From Ravibacter sp964559125 (GTDB taxonomy: Bacteria > Bacteroidota > Bacteroidia > Cytophagales > Spirosomataceae): a stretch of DNA of 64,000 nucleotides. The notes beneath the pieces were generated by a model. That model had not been told where the DNA came from and ran no database searches. It saw nothing but the letters and a program-made list of their open reading frames with translations. A program made the position numbers and the translations under genes. The stretch covers positions 51,627 through 115,626 of the forward strand of contig CAZLGW010000018.1 of assembly GCA_964559125.1 (NCBI GenBank), read 5' to 3'. Positions 25,506 through 35,200 of the stretch are shown here, piece after piece (position 1 is the first letter of the stretch; each line of letters begins with the position of its first letter).

Positions 25506-27896
25506 ATGATTGCGATACTAAAATATATTAAGATCCAGGTTGTGAGGGGGTGCAGACTCTGCATTTTCGGACTGTTGGCATCTCCGCTGATGGCCCAGGT
25601 AGAGGAGCAGTGCGCAACCATGCCTATGGATAGCATTTTGCGGCTCAGGCACCCGGAGATGGGTACACTTGATGAATTTGAGATATTCGTGAAGCGTAAG
25701 ATAAGGGAGAGAAATGAGCTGATACTGAAAGGAGGAAGAGTTGCCGACGAAGTCATTACCATCCCTGTGGTGGTGCATGTGGTACATAACGGGGAAAATG
25801 TCGGGGCGGGTGCCAATATCAGCGCCGCCCAGGTAGCTTCCCAGATAGAAACTCTCAACGAGGATTTCCGCAAGAAGGTCAATACGCCAGGTTACAATAC
25901 ACATTCGAGAGGGGCGGATGTAGAAATAGAGTTTGCGCTTGCAGTTATAAATCCCCAGGGCCAGACCATGGCCGAGCCGGGTATTAACCGGGTGGCCGGC
26001 GGTCGCTCTACCTGGACCCGCGACCAGATAGAGAACCTGAAGACCTACACCATCTGGGATCCCACCCTCTATTATAATATATGGGTGCTGGATATTGCAA
26101 GCGGCGGTAGCTCCCAGCTTCTCGGCTATGCGCAGTTTCCGGTACAGTCGGGACTTCAGGGGTTGTCGGAGGGTGGGGCAGGCACGACCGATGGAGTGGT
26201 GGTGCATGTGAGGGCATTCGGAAATTCGCGCAAGGGTAATTTCTCCAATCTCTTCACCAACAATAACCAGGGGCGGACGCTTACGCATGAAACCGGGCAC
26301 TGGTTGGGGCTGAGGCATATCTGGGGAGATTCGAATTGCGGAAATGACTATTGTGACGATACACCGGCCCAGGCATCGGCCAGCAGCGGGTGCCCGGCGG
26401 GAAGGCAGAGTTGCGGAGGGACGAATATGGTGGAGAACTATATGGATTACTCCAACGATGCCTGTATGAATATTTTTACGCTGGACCAAAAGGCGAGAAT
26501 ACGCGCGGTCATGGCAAACAGTCCCAGAAGGCGTGAGCTGCTTACTTCAAATGTACTGGGCGATATACAGGGTGGAGGCCCGATAGCACGCTTTACTTCC
26601 GACAGGCAGCAGGTTCTGCTGGATGCCGAGGTGCAGTTTACCGACCGGTCGCTCAACAGGCCTGCGTCGTGGTCCTGGAAATTTGAAGGAGGTACGCCGG
26701 CTACTTCTACCGAAAGAAACCCCGTCGTCACCTATCATACACCCGGCATCTATAGCGTCGAGCTTACTGTGTCCAACAGCAACGGGAGTAATGTGCTTCG
26801 CTCGGCAGGTTTTATCGAAGTAATGAACGCCGGGCAGTGTGCCGATGTATCGAATTTCAAAGGCACGCAAACCCTGATCCGGGAAGCCGGTGGGGGATAT
26901 GTTGCCGGGCAAAATGCTTCCAGGATACAAGCTGTGTCGGAGTTTTTTGAAAATCCGCTGGGATACAGTACCGTGAGTAATGCCAGGCTTAAATTCGGTA
27001 AGGTATTCATGAAGGACGGAGCCGAATCGGAAGCGGTGGTGAATGTGGTCGTGTGGAATGCCCGGGGCTTCCAGGGCGGACCCGGCTCGGTTCTTGAATA
27101 CAAAGCAGTTCCGCTGAGACAAATCGCGGCCGATATCGCGGCAAACCGGATCACTAATGTCACGTTCAACCGGGAGGTCCCGGTAGGGGGGCGTGCCTTC
27201 CATATCGGGATAGAGCTGACCTACGAAGGCGACACGATAGCGCTGTATACCACACGCGACGGGGAAGCGCTGAACGGGACTTCCTGGAGACAGTCCAGCC
27301 AGGGAGAATGGGATCTGAACCTGAATACGAACGGGTTGGATATAGCGCATCATATAGAGGCGGTTTACGGCATGAAGCCGTCGGTTCAGCTATCCAGCTC
27401 CAATATATTCGTCAATCCAGGGGAGTCTGTTACCCTGCAGGCAAGCGGGGCAGGCGTTTACCAATGGGTCGCGGCCGACAATGCAAACGGAAGTGTCGGG
27501 CCGATGCTTGTAGTAAGGCCGGGCAGGACGCAGACCTACTATGTTACGGGCTCGGGTACGGATGTATGTATAGATACCGCTTCAGTCACGATTTACGTCA
27601 GAGATGTTGAAATAACCGGCAACGAGCCCGATTACGAAACATTTGTGAAGAGCGTGACCATCCAGCCTAACCCGGCTTCGGCTGTTTTGACTGTTTCCGT
27701 AAACAATAGCCTTCGCGGTACGGGAAGTATCAGCATTTTTTCTATTAATGGTGCCCGTCTTCACCAGGTACCGATAGAGAAGCCAGGCGATTCTGCCGGA
27801 TATCCGGTTGACGTCAGCGCTCTACCGGCAGGGATTTATCTCCTGGAAGTCCGCATCGGGGAGGATCGGGTAGTTAAACGGGTTGTGAAGTATTAG
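25506..27896 (+). CDS. Secreted pappalysin-type (M43) metalloprotease with PKD domain and type IX sorting domain
   Basis: A 796-residue secreted protease. Signal peptide 1-30 (ending PLMAQ); pro-region and catalytic domain to about 340 with the zinc motif HETGHWLGLRH (261-271), the Asp/Cys-rich WGDSNCGNDYCDDTP and the Met-turn NYMDYSND (311-318), as in M43 peptidases. Then follow a PKD domain (about 355-440; WSWKFEGGTP), a beta-sandwich carrying a conserved Cys, an Ig-like region (about 630-710; VNPGESVTLQASG) and a C-terminal type IX secretion domain (about 720-796; QPNPASAVLTVSV ... LPAGIYLLEVR). It closes the SusCD operon and probably supplies peptides to that transporter. Confidence 0.92.
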   Translation: MIAILKYIKIQVVRGCRLCIFGLLASPLMAQVEEQCATMPMDSILRLRHPEMGTLDEFEIFVKRKIRERNELILKGGRVADEVITIPVVVHVVHNGENVGAGANISAAQVASQIETLNEDFRKKVNTPGYNTHSRGADVEIEFALAVINPQGQTMAEPGINRVAGGRSTWTRDQIENLKTYTIWDPTLYYNIWVLDIASGGSSQLLGYAQFPVQSGLQGLSEGGAGTTDGVVVHVRAFGNSRKGNFSNLFTNNNQGRTLTHETGHWLGLRHIWGDSNCGNDYCDDTPAQASASSGCPAGRQSCGGTNMVENYMDYSNDACMNIFTLDQKARIRAVMANSPRRRELLTSNVLGDIQGGGPIARFTSDRQQVLLDAEVQFTDRSLNRPASWSWKFEGGTPATSTERNPVVTYHTPGIYSVELTVSNSNGSNVLRSAGFIEVMNAGQCADVSNFKGTQTLIREAGGGYVAGQNASRIQAVSEFFENPLGYSTVSNARLKFGKVFMKDGAESEAVVNVVVWNARGFQGGPGSVLEYKAVPLRQIAADIAANRITNVTFNREVPVGGRAFHIGIELTYEGDTIALYTTRDGEALNGTSWRQSSQGEWDLNLNTNGLDIAHHIEAVYGMKPSVQLSSSNIFVNPGESVTLQASGAGVYQWVAADNANGSVGPMLVVRPGRTQTYYVTGSGTDVCIDTASVTIYVRDVEITGNEPDYETFVKSVTIQPNPASAVLTVSVNNSLRGTGSISIFSINGARLHQVPIEKPGDSAGYPVDVSALPAGIYLLEVRIGEDRVVKRVVKY

Positions 27897-27914
27897 CTGT
27901 GAGGGGTTGGTTAC

Positions 27915-28835
27915 CTACCTGATTTTATCCGCAATAACCTTCATTTTCTGCAGCCCTGTCTGCGCTACCTTCAGAGCGTCCTGCGCGTAGTAGGCTTTAT
28001 TAAACAGCTCCAAAGATAATACGATGGTTTTGCCGGGCGTTTTGATGTCTTCCAGTACCCGGGCGACAGGAGCAATGCCGTCGCCGGTATAGACCCGGTC
28101 GGCATCGACGATATGAGTCCTGTCAGGCTGTGCCGGGTAGTCGTTCATGTGGAATATTTCAATAAGCGGTTTTCCTACAAAAGGCAATCCGGCGTGCCCG
28201 GATCCTCCCTTGTAGAGGTGGTAAACATCGAGCAGCAACCTTGCATCGGTCTGGCCTGATTCGGCGGCTACATATAGTACTTCCCCGAGGCGGGACAGGT
28301 TTTTGGAAAATCCCCACAATTCAAGCTGGGGTTTTACCCCGGTCTGCTTTCCCAATTCCACAATTGCGGCATACCTGTCTGCAGCGGCTTTCAGCTCCAG
28401 CTCTCCTTCGGTAGCTCCCACAGGCGGGGCAGCCACGCGGTAGCAGCCGATCTCCCTTAACTGATCCATTTCGGCCTTCATTTGCTCCAAGCCGTTTTTT
28501 CGCTTATCATCATCGTTGACTGCCCATTGGGCAAAACCGATAGCATTTTCTACAGTAAGCCCGAGATCGGAGATCATCCGACTGGTCTGTGCAGCAGAAT
28601 TACCTTCTTTAAGATAGGATAAAAGACTGTTCACCCATATTTCCACAGACGGGAAGCCGGCTTGGGCCGCTATTTCCAGTTCTTTCCTGAAGCCCAGCTT
28701 CTGGCCTGCAATCGTACTCATATTCAGACAATACCGGAACAGGGGCGCTGGTTTCGAATTTTCCATTTTTGAAGAGATTAGCGGGGCGGAGCCGGTACCG
28801 GCTACAATGGTTGTCAGGGCTTTGCGACGGTTCAT
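27915..28835 (-). CDS. Sugar phosphate isomerase/epimerase-like TIM-barrel protein
   Basis: A 306-residue protein of the AP-endonuclease-2/xylose-isomerase-like barrel family. The N-terminus MNRRKALTTIV followed by a small hydrophobic stretch resembles a Tat signal. Motifs that could hold the metal site are PSVEIWV (Glu), PQLELWGF, LLLDVYHLYKG and IFHMNDYP, with a final VLSLELFN. Such proteins include hydroxypyruvate isomerases and inositol-pathway enzymes, but no single reaction can be fixed. It ends 18 bases from the protease gene (convergent). Confidence 0.8.
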   Translation of the reverse strand: MNRRKALTTIVAGTGSAPLISSKMENSKPAPLFRYCLNMSTIAGQKLGFRKELEIAAQAGFPSVEIWVNSLLSYLKEGNSAAQTSRMISDLGLTVENAIGFAQWAVNDDDKRKNGLEQMKAEMDQLREIGCYRVAAPPVGATEGELELKAAADRYAAIVELGKQTGVKPQLELWGFSKNLSRLGEVLYVAAESGQTDARLLLDVYHLYKGGSGHAGLPFVGKPLIEIFHMNDYPAQPDRTHIVDADRVYTGDGIAPVARVLEDIKTPGKTIVLSLELFNKAYYAQDALKVAQTGLQKMKVIADKIR

Positions 28836-28914
28836 GCTGAGCTCGTTGATTGAACTGGTAGAATATTCTCAATAAAGCAGCCGGGTGGGTAAAACCTAAC
28901 CGTCTGTCGTCAAT

Positions 28915-28946
28915 AAAAAAACCGGACACAATGCATCCGGCTTTTT
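28915..28946 (-). terminator. Terminator hairpin (probably bidirectional)
   Basis: A CCGGA/TCCGG stem with a 9-nt loop is flanked by A/T runs on both sides. On the minus strand it follows the lipoprotein gene that ends at 28991 and is trailed by seven T. Confidence 0.7.
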
Positions 28947-28990
28947 CGTTCTGACACCAATTAGGGGGGAATTCATTCCCCCATACTCTT

Positions 28991-29605
28991 TTAATTGCTG
29001 CTCTCAGGAGCAGCTACACGATCAGCCTTGTGCGGCGCGGCCTGCAAGACCAATTCGCTCCCGACCCATTTTCTGAGCTCTTTATCGTACTTCACCTGGT
29101 GATCAGGGAACTCGATGTATGCATCTTCAGAGTTGACAGTGAAATAAGGAGTCAGATCCTCCCCGGCGATGAACCTGGAAAAAAGCAGCTTTGTTTTTTT
29201 TGCAAGTTCCTTTTCTTCCATTTTCCAGGTACGATACACTTCTTCGTAGGTTTCTATCCCGCCGTTTTCGTCATACCTGAGCCTTCCGGCCGTAGCGACC
29301 CGCTTTACCTTAAAGCTGGGGGCGATACGGCTTACCTCAAAATAAATATAGCCGTCAGGAGAGGGGAAATATTTGTCGAGGTGTACCTTGTCTGTCTGCC
29401 TCTCATAATGAGCGTAGAATTTTTCATCAAACTTGTTCCTCTCGTTTGCTTTTTCAGGAAGCGGCGCTACGTACCTTATAATGTTCCACTTAAATTCCTG
29501 CTGCTCCCGGGAGTCCAGGTGAGAGGAAACTTCATAATCACGGTTTGTAGTGCACGCCGCCAGCGACAGCAGAGTGAGGAAAAGAATAGTCTGAATCGTT
29601 TTCAT
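28991..29605 (-). CDS. Lipoprotein of unknown function (204 aa)
   Basis: I start at the ATG that gives MKTIQTILFLTLLSLAAC, a classic lipoprotein signal with Cys at position 18; a TTG 18 bases upstream also opens the frame. The mature protein is charged and soluble, with FEVSRIAPSFKVKRVATAGR and YFTVNSEDAYIEFPDHQVKYD in its middle and late parts, probably a small beta-sandwich. No family recognised. It follows the beta-helix lipoprotein and its TonB receptor on the same strand, separated by a repeat-rich 62-base gap. Confidence 0.7.
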   Translation of the reverse strand: MKTIQTILFLTLLSLAACTTNRDYEVSSHLDSREQQEFKWNIIRYVAPLPEKANERNKFDEKFYAHYERQTDKVHLDKYFPSPDGYIYFEVSRIAPSFKVKRVATAGRLRYDENGGIETYEEVYRTWKMEEKELAKKTKLLFSRFIAGEDLTPYFTVNSEDAYIEFPDHQVKYDKELRKWVGSELVLQAAPHKADRVAAPESSN

Positions 29606-29667
29606 AATTAGACAGTGAGGCAATTAGACAATGAGGCAATTACCTCATCGCCTAATTGTCTAATTAT
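29606..29667. repeat. Direct and inverted AATTAGACA repeats
   Basis: AATTAGACAGTGAGGC is followed by AATTAGACAATGAGGC, and then by an imperfect inverted copy ending TTGTCTAATT. The second and third units can fold into a stem of about 20 bp with three mismatches. It fills the whole gap between two lipoprotein genes. Confidence 0.7.
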
Positions 29668-31065
29668 TTAATATTCGACATTAATAGGATCAAAATGGGT
29701 CCATCCTTTCGTCCAGTCGGTGGCGCCGAATGCTCCGCGGAAAGTCACGCTCTTGTCAAACTGGTTGCTGCGGTTTTCTTCGCTGAAGCGCGGATAATCG
29801 AACTTCGCTCCCTGAGACAGCGTGCCGCTTGTAAGTGTGAAATCCGGGTGGGCAGGATATTCCGTATTCAGCCTTTTGGCGAAAAACTGATCGGCTTTAA
29901 GACCCAGGGCTTCATAAGCTGCTTTAGTCTGGAAATCATTGCCTGCTTCGACGATGTTGTCGTTGGCAGCCAGGTAAGCTGAAATCGCATTGACAGTTAC
30001 GTCCGATCCGGAGACGATAGTTGCGGTTTTGCCATAGAAAATGTTATTGGCAAACTGGCCTGTACCGTCTGTATAGTTCGGGAAAACCGAGCTTTGGTTA
30101 AGACGGATAGCGGTGGGAAAGCCTACAACTACCGAGTTATAGAGAGAAGCGGCCACATTCCTTCTCAGGTCTGCTCCGAACTTATAGTTGCCGGAGAGGG
30201 CGTTGCCGTCAAAAGAAGGTCCTAATACGGTAAAGTTTGATACTGTTGCAGTCGTTTTGAAACGATCCGGGTTATTCTGCCCGTCGGTATCCCATTCGAA
30301 GCCATTCGAATCAGACTGGTCGGCATAGCTGGGATAGCGTACGCTCAACCCGAACTGGAGATTACCCGAAAACCCGTTATCGATGTCGAAGCAGTCGTCC
30401 CATGTACCGAAGACGATGAGGTATTTCCCGTTAACACTCCCCCCGAACCATTCTATACCGTCGTCGCCGCCGTAGCTGACCTGGATATGCTCAAATTTAG
30501 TGCCCCTTCCGACAGCGCCCAACGTGATCCCGTTGGTTTCGTTGTTAGGAGTGAGTTCGATACCTGCAAATTCAACGCGTACGTATTCCAGTTCTCCCGA
30601 TGAATCATTGTCGTCGGTCCCACCGTATATTACGTTCCCGCTGATCCCTTCTATAGACGGTGATTCAAGATTGACGCGGGCATTACCCAATAGTACCAGC
30701 CCGCCCCAGTCGCCACGGTCGCGGTCGCCTACTGCCTGGTTGGAAGTGAATATAATAGGTTTGCTGCTCTCGCCTTTTGCGATCAGCTTGCCTCCACGGT
30801 CAATAACGAGGGTACCCTTTGATCTTTTCTCTCCTGCAACAACAGTACCGGGTTGGATAGTGAGGGTCTGCCCGCTGCGAACGAATACAATTCCCTCCAG
30901 CAGATATTTCTTATCTGCGGTCAGCGTCTGTGTCGACAGGTCTCCCTTGAGGACTACATACGCAGGCTCCTCCGGTTCGGGTTCCGGCGTCGGCTTGTCG
31001 TTCTTACAGCCTGCCAGTAATACCAGGCCGGCTAACATCCAGGCACTCAACAGATTCGTCTTCAT
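29668..31065 (-). CDS. Lipoprotein with predicted beta-helix fold, partner of the TonB receptor
   Basis: A 465-residue lipoprotein (signal ending LVLLAGC, then the Pro/Glu-rich linker PTPEPEPEEP). The mature protein consists of short Gly/Asn-rich strands such as TIQPGTVVAGEKRSKGTLVI, GDWGGLVLLGNARVN, VSYGGDDGIEWFGG and VFGTWDDCFDIDNGFSG, as in right-handed beta-helices or hemagglutinin-like repeats. It begins 78 bases after the TonB receptor stop. In many Bacteroidota this protein family stands next to such a receptor, but I know no experimental function. Surface ligand capture for the receptor is the likely role. Confidence 0.72.
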   Translation of the reverse strand: MKTNLLSAWMLAGLVLLAGCKNDKPTPEPEPEEPAYVVLKGDLSTQTLTADKKYLLEGIVFVRSGQTLTIQPGTVVAGEKRSKGTLVIDRGGKLIAKGESSKPIIFTSNQAVGDRDRGDWGGLVLLGNARVNLESPSIEGISGNVIYGGTDDNDSSGELEYVRVEFAGIELTPNNETNGITLGAVGRGTKFEHIQVSYGGDDGIEWFGGSVNGKYLIVFGTWDDCFDIDNGFSGNLQFGLSVRYPSYADQSDSNGFEWDTDGQNNPDRFKTTATVSNFTVLGPSFDGNALSGNYKFGADLRRNVAASLYNSVVVGFPTAIRLNQSSVFPNYTDGTGQFANNIFYGKTATIVSGSDVTVNAISAYLAANDNIVEAGNDFQTKAAYEALGLKADQFFAKRLNTEYPAHPDFTLTSGTLSQGAKFDYPRFSEENRSNQFDKSVTFRGAFGATDWTKGWTHFDPINVEY

Positions 31066-31143
31066 AAAAAGTTGTCTTGATTAACTGAATTGATTGATTT
31101 ATTGATACTGAAATTTGGCAGACAGATGAACCGGGGTTGGCCT

Positions 31144-33960
31144 TTATTGAATCGTGTAGGTAATGGAAGCATTGATGAGCGTTCCCCGGCGGTAGTTGAA
31201 AATCGGGTGGTCTTTTGCCATATCGATTGCTGCGTTCCGGTCGGTATCCTGGTAGAACCGGTACCTCATGTTGAGCAGGTCCTGTATACCGGCTTTCAGG
31301 CTGAGGTGATTGCGGAAATTTTTGGAAACCGTGAGATCTACTGAATTCCGCGGGAGTTCGTAGATAGTAGGGAACATATCGCTGCTTACCGCAAAGATCC
31401 TCTTGCCGAAAATGTTGTATGATGCGCTGAACTGCCATCCCGATTCTTCGTCCAGGTAGCTGGCGATCGCGTTGACGATATAGGGCGATTGGCCCTGGAG
31501 TGCCCTTTTACGTTCCTGGGCCAGGCTTGCGTTTTGCCCATAATCGACCGTTGAACGGATATAGGAGGCATTCATGTTGACGCTCAGCTTGTCGATGAAA
31601 GGACTACCTGTAAGCCCTTCCAGCGATTTACGTATTTCAAGTTCCACACCGTAATTGTAAGCTTTCCCGGCATTCTGGTAGGAGAACCCCGGGGATTCCG
31701 ACCTGTTCAGTATAAGCGTTTCTATCGGGTTGGTGAAGTGCTTATAGAATCCGCCCAGGCTCAGCACCTCGCCCTCCCTCGGGTAGAATTCGTAGCGCAG
31801 GTCGAGGTTGTCGATGCTGGCTATTTTCAGATTTGGGTTACCAAAGCGCTCGGCTTCGAATTCGTAGTCATAAAAGAGGAATGGAGCGATTTCCCTGAAT
31901 TCCGGGCGGTTGAGCGTACGGTTGTAGGCAAACCTGAGCTTGCTCCCGGCTGTAAGATCGTAGTCGACATTGAGGAAGCCGAGCGGCGAAAACCTGGAGT
32001 TATTTACATTGACGGGGTTTCCCGATTCGCTGGATGATTCCAGTTTCAGAACGTTGTATTCTCCCCGTACACCGGCAGAAATGTTAAGGCGGTCGACAGG
32101 TATCGTTACGCCCGCATAGGCTGCGCCAAGGAGGTTGGAGGCGGTGTAGCTGTCACTGCTGTTGGTGCCTTCTCCTATTCTGAAGCCGGTTTGCTCAGCA
32201 ATATTCTGGTTGGCAAAAATTTGCGCAAGCGGCAGGTTTATAAGGCGTTCCTCCTCGTTTATAGGGGTGGTCCCGGGAATCAGGTAGCTGAAATAACGGG
32301 TGTTGAAGCTCCTGGAGCGATAATCGGCAAGATACCCTGCTTTCAGCCTGATGGGGGCTGATTCGCTCCCGCCGATCCGGATGTCATAGTTCAGTCCGTG
32401 GCTCCCGCCGGTTTCACTGAGCTTACCGAAATAGCGGCCCGTATCATACAGGTTGGAGCTAGGAGGAACGACCATACGGTACTCGTTACCGTCGATTTGC
32501 GTATCGCCCGGGGCATTGCGTATTGTGCGGAAACGCCTGAGGTCCGGTTGGTTCTCTGCCAGGTGGTTGAGCCCGAATACCCAGTTGAGCGTGCTGGTGC
32601 TGGCCGGGAAAATATGCGTGCCTTCGAGCTGCCCGCTGTAAATGGTACGGCTCCGGTACTCGTACATGTAATTTTTTCGGCGGTAGCCGGCCTGTTGGTT
32701 AAAGTCTTCACCGGTACGCAGAACAGTCAGGTTCTCGCCGATCTGATTAAACAGGTTTTTGAAAGCAATTTTATTGTAGGCATTCAGGTTGAGATTCCAG
32801 TTACTCAGAATACCTGCTTTATTTTCCTTTTCGTAGTAATTATCGATGTAGGCAAAGCGTTTCTCGCCGGTTTCGAAATAGCGAAAGAATTCCCTTTCCG
32901 AACTCTGGTATGATTGCGAGAGGTTGACCGAGGTGAGCGTGCTTAAACGGGCGCTGCCGAGCTGCCAGGATCGGCCGAAAGTTATACCGGCGCCAAGATC
33001 CGGGGTGGCGGTTGTCTGGCGGGCTACGAAGTTATTATGAAGCGAATGGGCGGCCGCTATCCTGGCGGGAGAGTTGCCGGGGAGGTCGCGGAGGTTTGTA
33101 GCCGGGAAGGAAGCCGGCAACGCACGGAACCCGTTATCGAATCCGAGTACGTCTGTAGGAGACCCTTTCGACTGGAAATACGGGTTAAAGGTGGTGCCGG
33201 TCCTTATCCCTCCCGAAACAGTCACGGAGAGGAAGTTATTTTCCGTAGCGTTGTTTGTAAAGACTTTGATCAGCCCTCCCGCAAAATCCCCCGGGTTGTC
33301 TGCAGAACCCGATTTATACACGAGCATCCTGTCGAGGACGTGGCTTGGAATAAGATCGAATGAAAAGGTACGGCGGTCGATCTCGGTGCTGGGGGCAATG
33401 GCGTTATTGAGCACTACCTGGTTATAGCGTTCGGGTATGCCGCGTACCATTACAAAGCGCCCGTCAACTATGGTGACGCCCGGGATACGGCTCATGACCT
33501 GGGCTGCGTCACGGTCCTGCGATATCCTGATCTGCTGCTGCGAAACCCCGCTGACTACCTGGGCGGCATTGCGTATTTCCGAAATGACGGCCGATTGCGT
33601 ACCGGTTGTCCTGGTGGCTCTTACCACCACGGCCTCCATCATTTCCGCCGCTTCCCTGAGTTTTACTTCAACCGTGACGGTCTCTTCGCTTGCAACTTTA
33701 ACTTCCTGGAGTTTCTGGGATTGATAGCCTACCGATGATACGATAAGCGTGTAGCTGCCGGGAAGAACGCTTTTGAGCTCGAAGTTCCCTTCGATGTCGG
33801 TGGCTATGCCGTGATTCGTACCCTCTATCAGTACGCTTGCGCCGATTACTCCCTCCGATGAGAGCTCATCGGTAACCTTGCCTTTGATTGTGCTTAACTG
33901 GGCCAGTGCAGCGCCATGGAAGGCAACAAGGAAAAACAGAAAAAGTAAGTGTAACCTCAT
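31144..33960 (-). CDS. TonB-dependent receptor with carboxypeptidase-regulatory domain
   Basis: A 938-residue outer-membrane receptor. Signal peptide 1-20 (AALAQ), CarboxypepD-regulatory-like beta domain (about 25-105; GASVLIEGTNHGIATDIEGN), plug domain from about 110 (VVVRATRTTGTQSAV, then VMSRIPGVTIVDGRFVMVRG) and a barrel with large loops, ending INASITYTIQ. It is not of the SusC type (no SusD partner, shorter plug insert). It is the first gene of a minus-strand group with two lipoproteins. Cargo unknown. Confidence 0.92.
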   Translation of the reverse strand: MRLHLLFLFFLVAFHGAALAQLSTIKGKVTDELSSEGVIGASVLIEGTNHGIATDIEGNFELKSVLPGSYTLIVSSVGYQSQKLQEVKVASEETVTVEVKLREAAEMMEAVVVRATRTTGTQSAVISEIRNAAQVVSGVSQQQIRISQDRDAAQVMSRIPGVTIVDGRFVMVRGIPERYNQVVLNNAIAPSTEIDRRTFSFDLIPSHVLDRMLVYKSGSADNPGDFAGGLIKVFTNNATENNFLSVTVSGGIRTGTTFNPYFQSKGSPTDVLGFDNGFRALPASFPATNLRDLPGNSPARIAAAHSLHNNFVARQTTATPDLGAGITFGRSWQLGSARLSTLTSVNLSQSYQSSEREFFRYFETGEKRFAYIDNYYEKENKAGILSNWNLNLNAYNKIAFKNLFNQIGENLTVLRTGEDFNQQAGYRRKNYMYEYRSRTIYSGQLEGTHIFPASTSTLNWVFGLNHLAENQPDLRRFRTIRNAPGDTQIDGNEYRMVVPPSSNLYDTGRYFGKLSETGGSHGLNYDIRIGGSESAPIRLKAGYLADYRSRSFNTRYFSYLIPGTTPINEEERLINLPLAQIFANQNIAEQTGFRIGEGTNSSDSYTASNLLGAAYAGVTIPVDRLNISAGVRGEYNVLKLESSSESGNPVNVNNSRFSPLGFLNVDYDLTAGSKLRFAYNRTLNRPEFREIAPFLFYDYEFEAERFGNPNLKIASIDNLDLRYEFYPREGEVLSLGGFYKHFTNPIETLILNRSESPGFSYQNAGKAYNYGVELEIRKSLEGLTGSPFIDKLSVNMNASYIRSTVDYGQNASLAQERKRALQGQSPYIVNAIASYLDEESGWQFSASYNIFGKRIFAVSSDMFPTIYELPRNSVDLTVSKNFRNHLSLKAGIQDLLNMRYRFYQDTDRNAAIDMAKDHPIFNYRRGTLINASITYTIQ

Positions 33961-34051
33961 TGTCTGGTGTCAGTATTGTTTATATCTGACACAAAACTAG
34001 AGGTGGTGTATTACCTGTTTGTTAAGGCAAGATTACCTTTCCGGGGAGAGG

Positions 34052-35194
34052 TTAAACCTCATTTTTATGGAACAGACCGGCGAGTACTTCTGTCGCGTAG
34101 TCGGCTTCGCCGGTTGTGTTGAACTTGCTGAAAGAGAACCTGATACCAGGTCGGTTGGGGTCAGCCTTGATCGCCTGGAGTACGTGCGACCCTATGTCGG
34201 TCCCGCTTGCGCATGCGCTGCCTCCCGAGGCACAGACACCTTCTATGTCCAGGTTAAAAAGCAGCATATCGCTTATTTCAGTGGCTGGCAGCGACACATT
34301 GAGGACCGTGTAGAGACTCCGGTCCGGATCGCCGGAAAGACCGTTAAACCGTACCCCTTCGATCTTCTCAAGGAGAGCCTGCTTCATTTTCAGTTTGAGG
34401 GAAAGAATTTTCCGGCGATGCTCTTCCATATCCCTGTAGGCGATTTCAAGCGCTTTGGCGAGGCCGACGATCCCGTACACATTTTCTGTCCCCCCTCTCA
34501 TATTCCTTTCCTGGGCGCCGCCGTGTATAAAAGGCAGTATCCGGGTTCCGGCTTTCTGGTAGAAGAACCCGACACCTTTCGGACCATGGAACTTGTGGGC
34601 GGCCCCTACGATGAAGTTGGCCTTCAACTTTTTTACATCATGCCTGAAGTGCCCCATCGTCTGGACGGTATCCGAGTGATAAACAGCCCCATAAGCGTCG
34701 CAAAGCTCGCCTATGGCTTCGATGTCGTAGAGGTTGCCGATCTCGTTGTTGGCATGCATCAGCGATACTAATGCTTTTTCTCCCGATCCGAGCAGCTTTT
34801 CCAGCGAATCCATATCTATCCTTCCGGACTCATCTATATCCGCATAGCTCAGCCGTATTCTCCCTGTTTTTTCAAGGTGGCTTAACGTGTGGAGAACGGC
34901 ATGGTGCTCCAGGGGTGAAGTAATCACGTGCCGGATCCCGTAGGTTTCGACGCTGCCCGTCAGAACGGTGTTGTTTGACTCTGTGCCCCCCGATGTAAAA
35001 AAGATCTCGGCGGGTGAAGCTCCCAGCAACTCGGCGAGAGTTCTCCTGGCTCTTTCAATCAGGGATCGCGCCTGTCTTCCGTTGGCGTGTATCGACGAAG
35101 GGTTTCCGTAAACATCTTTCAATACGGGCAACATGGCCTCCAGCACCTCAGGATCAAGCGGGGTGGTCGCGGCATTGTCGAGATAAGCTTTCAT
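34052..35194 (-). CDS. Cysteine desulfurase (IscS/NifS-like)
   Basis: A 380-residue PLP enzyme that takes sulfur from cysteine for Fe-S clusters or tRNA thiolation. It starts YLDNAATTPLDPEVLEAM. The PLP-binding Lys201 lies in AAHKFHGPKG, and the sulfur-accepting Cys328 in GGSACASGTD; GNPSSIHANGRQ and EHHAV are also conserved. The Cys loop is of the group II type (short, near the C-terminus). It lies 6 bases downstream of glmM. No iscU or sufE-like gene is adjacent, so the sulfur acceptor is not clear. Confidence 0.93.
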   Translation of the reverse strand: MKAYLDNAATTPLDPEVLEAMLPVLKDVYGNPSSIHANGRQARSLIERARRTLAELLGASPAEIFFTSGGTESNNTVLTGSVETYGIRHVITSPLEHHAVLHTLSHLEKTGRIRLSYADIDESGRIDMDSLEKLLGSGEKALVSLMHANNEIGNLYDIEAIGELCDAYGAVYHSDTVQTMGHFRHDVKKLKANFIVGAAHKFHGPKGVGFFYQKAGTRILPFIHGGAQERNMRGGTENVYGIVGLAKALEIAYRDMEEHRRKILSLKLKMKQALLEKIEGVRFNGLSGDPDRSLYTVLNVSLPATEISDMLLFNLDIEGVCASGGSACASGTDIGSHVLQAIKADPNRPGIRFSFSKFNTTGEADYATEVLAGLFHKNEV

Positions 35195-35200
35195 ATGTAC

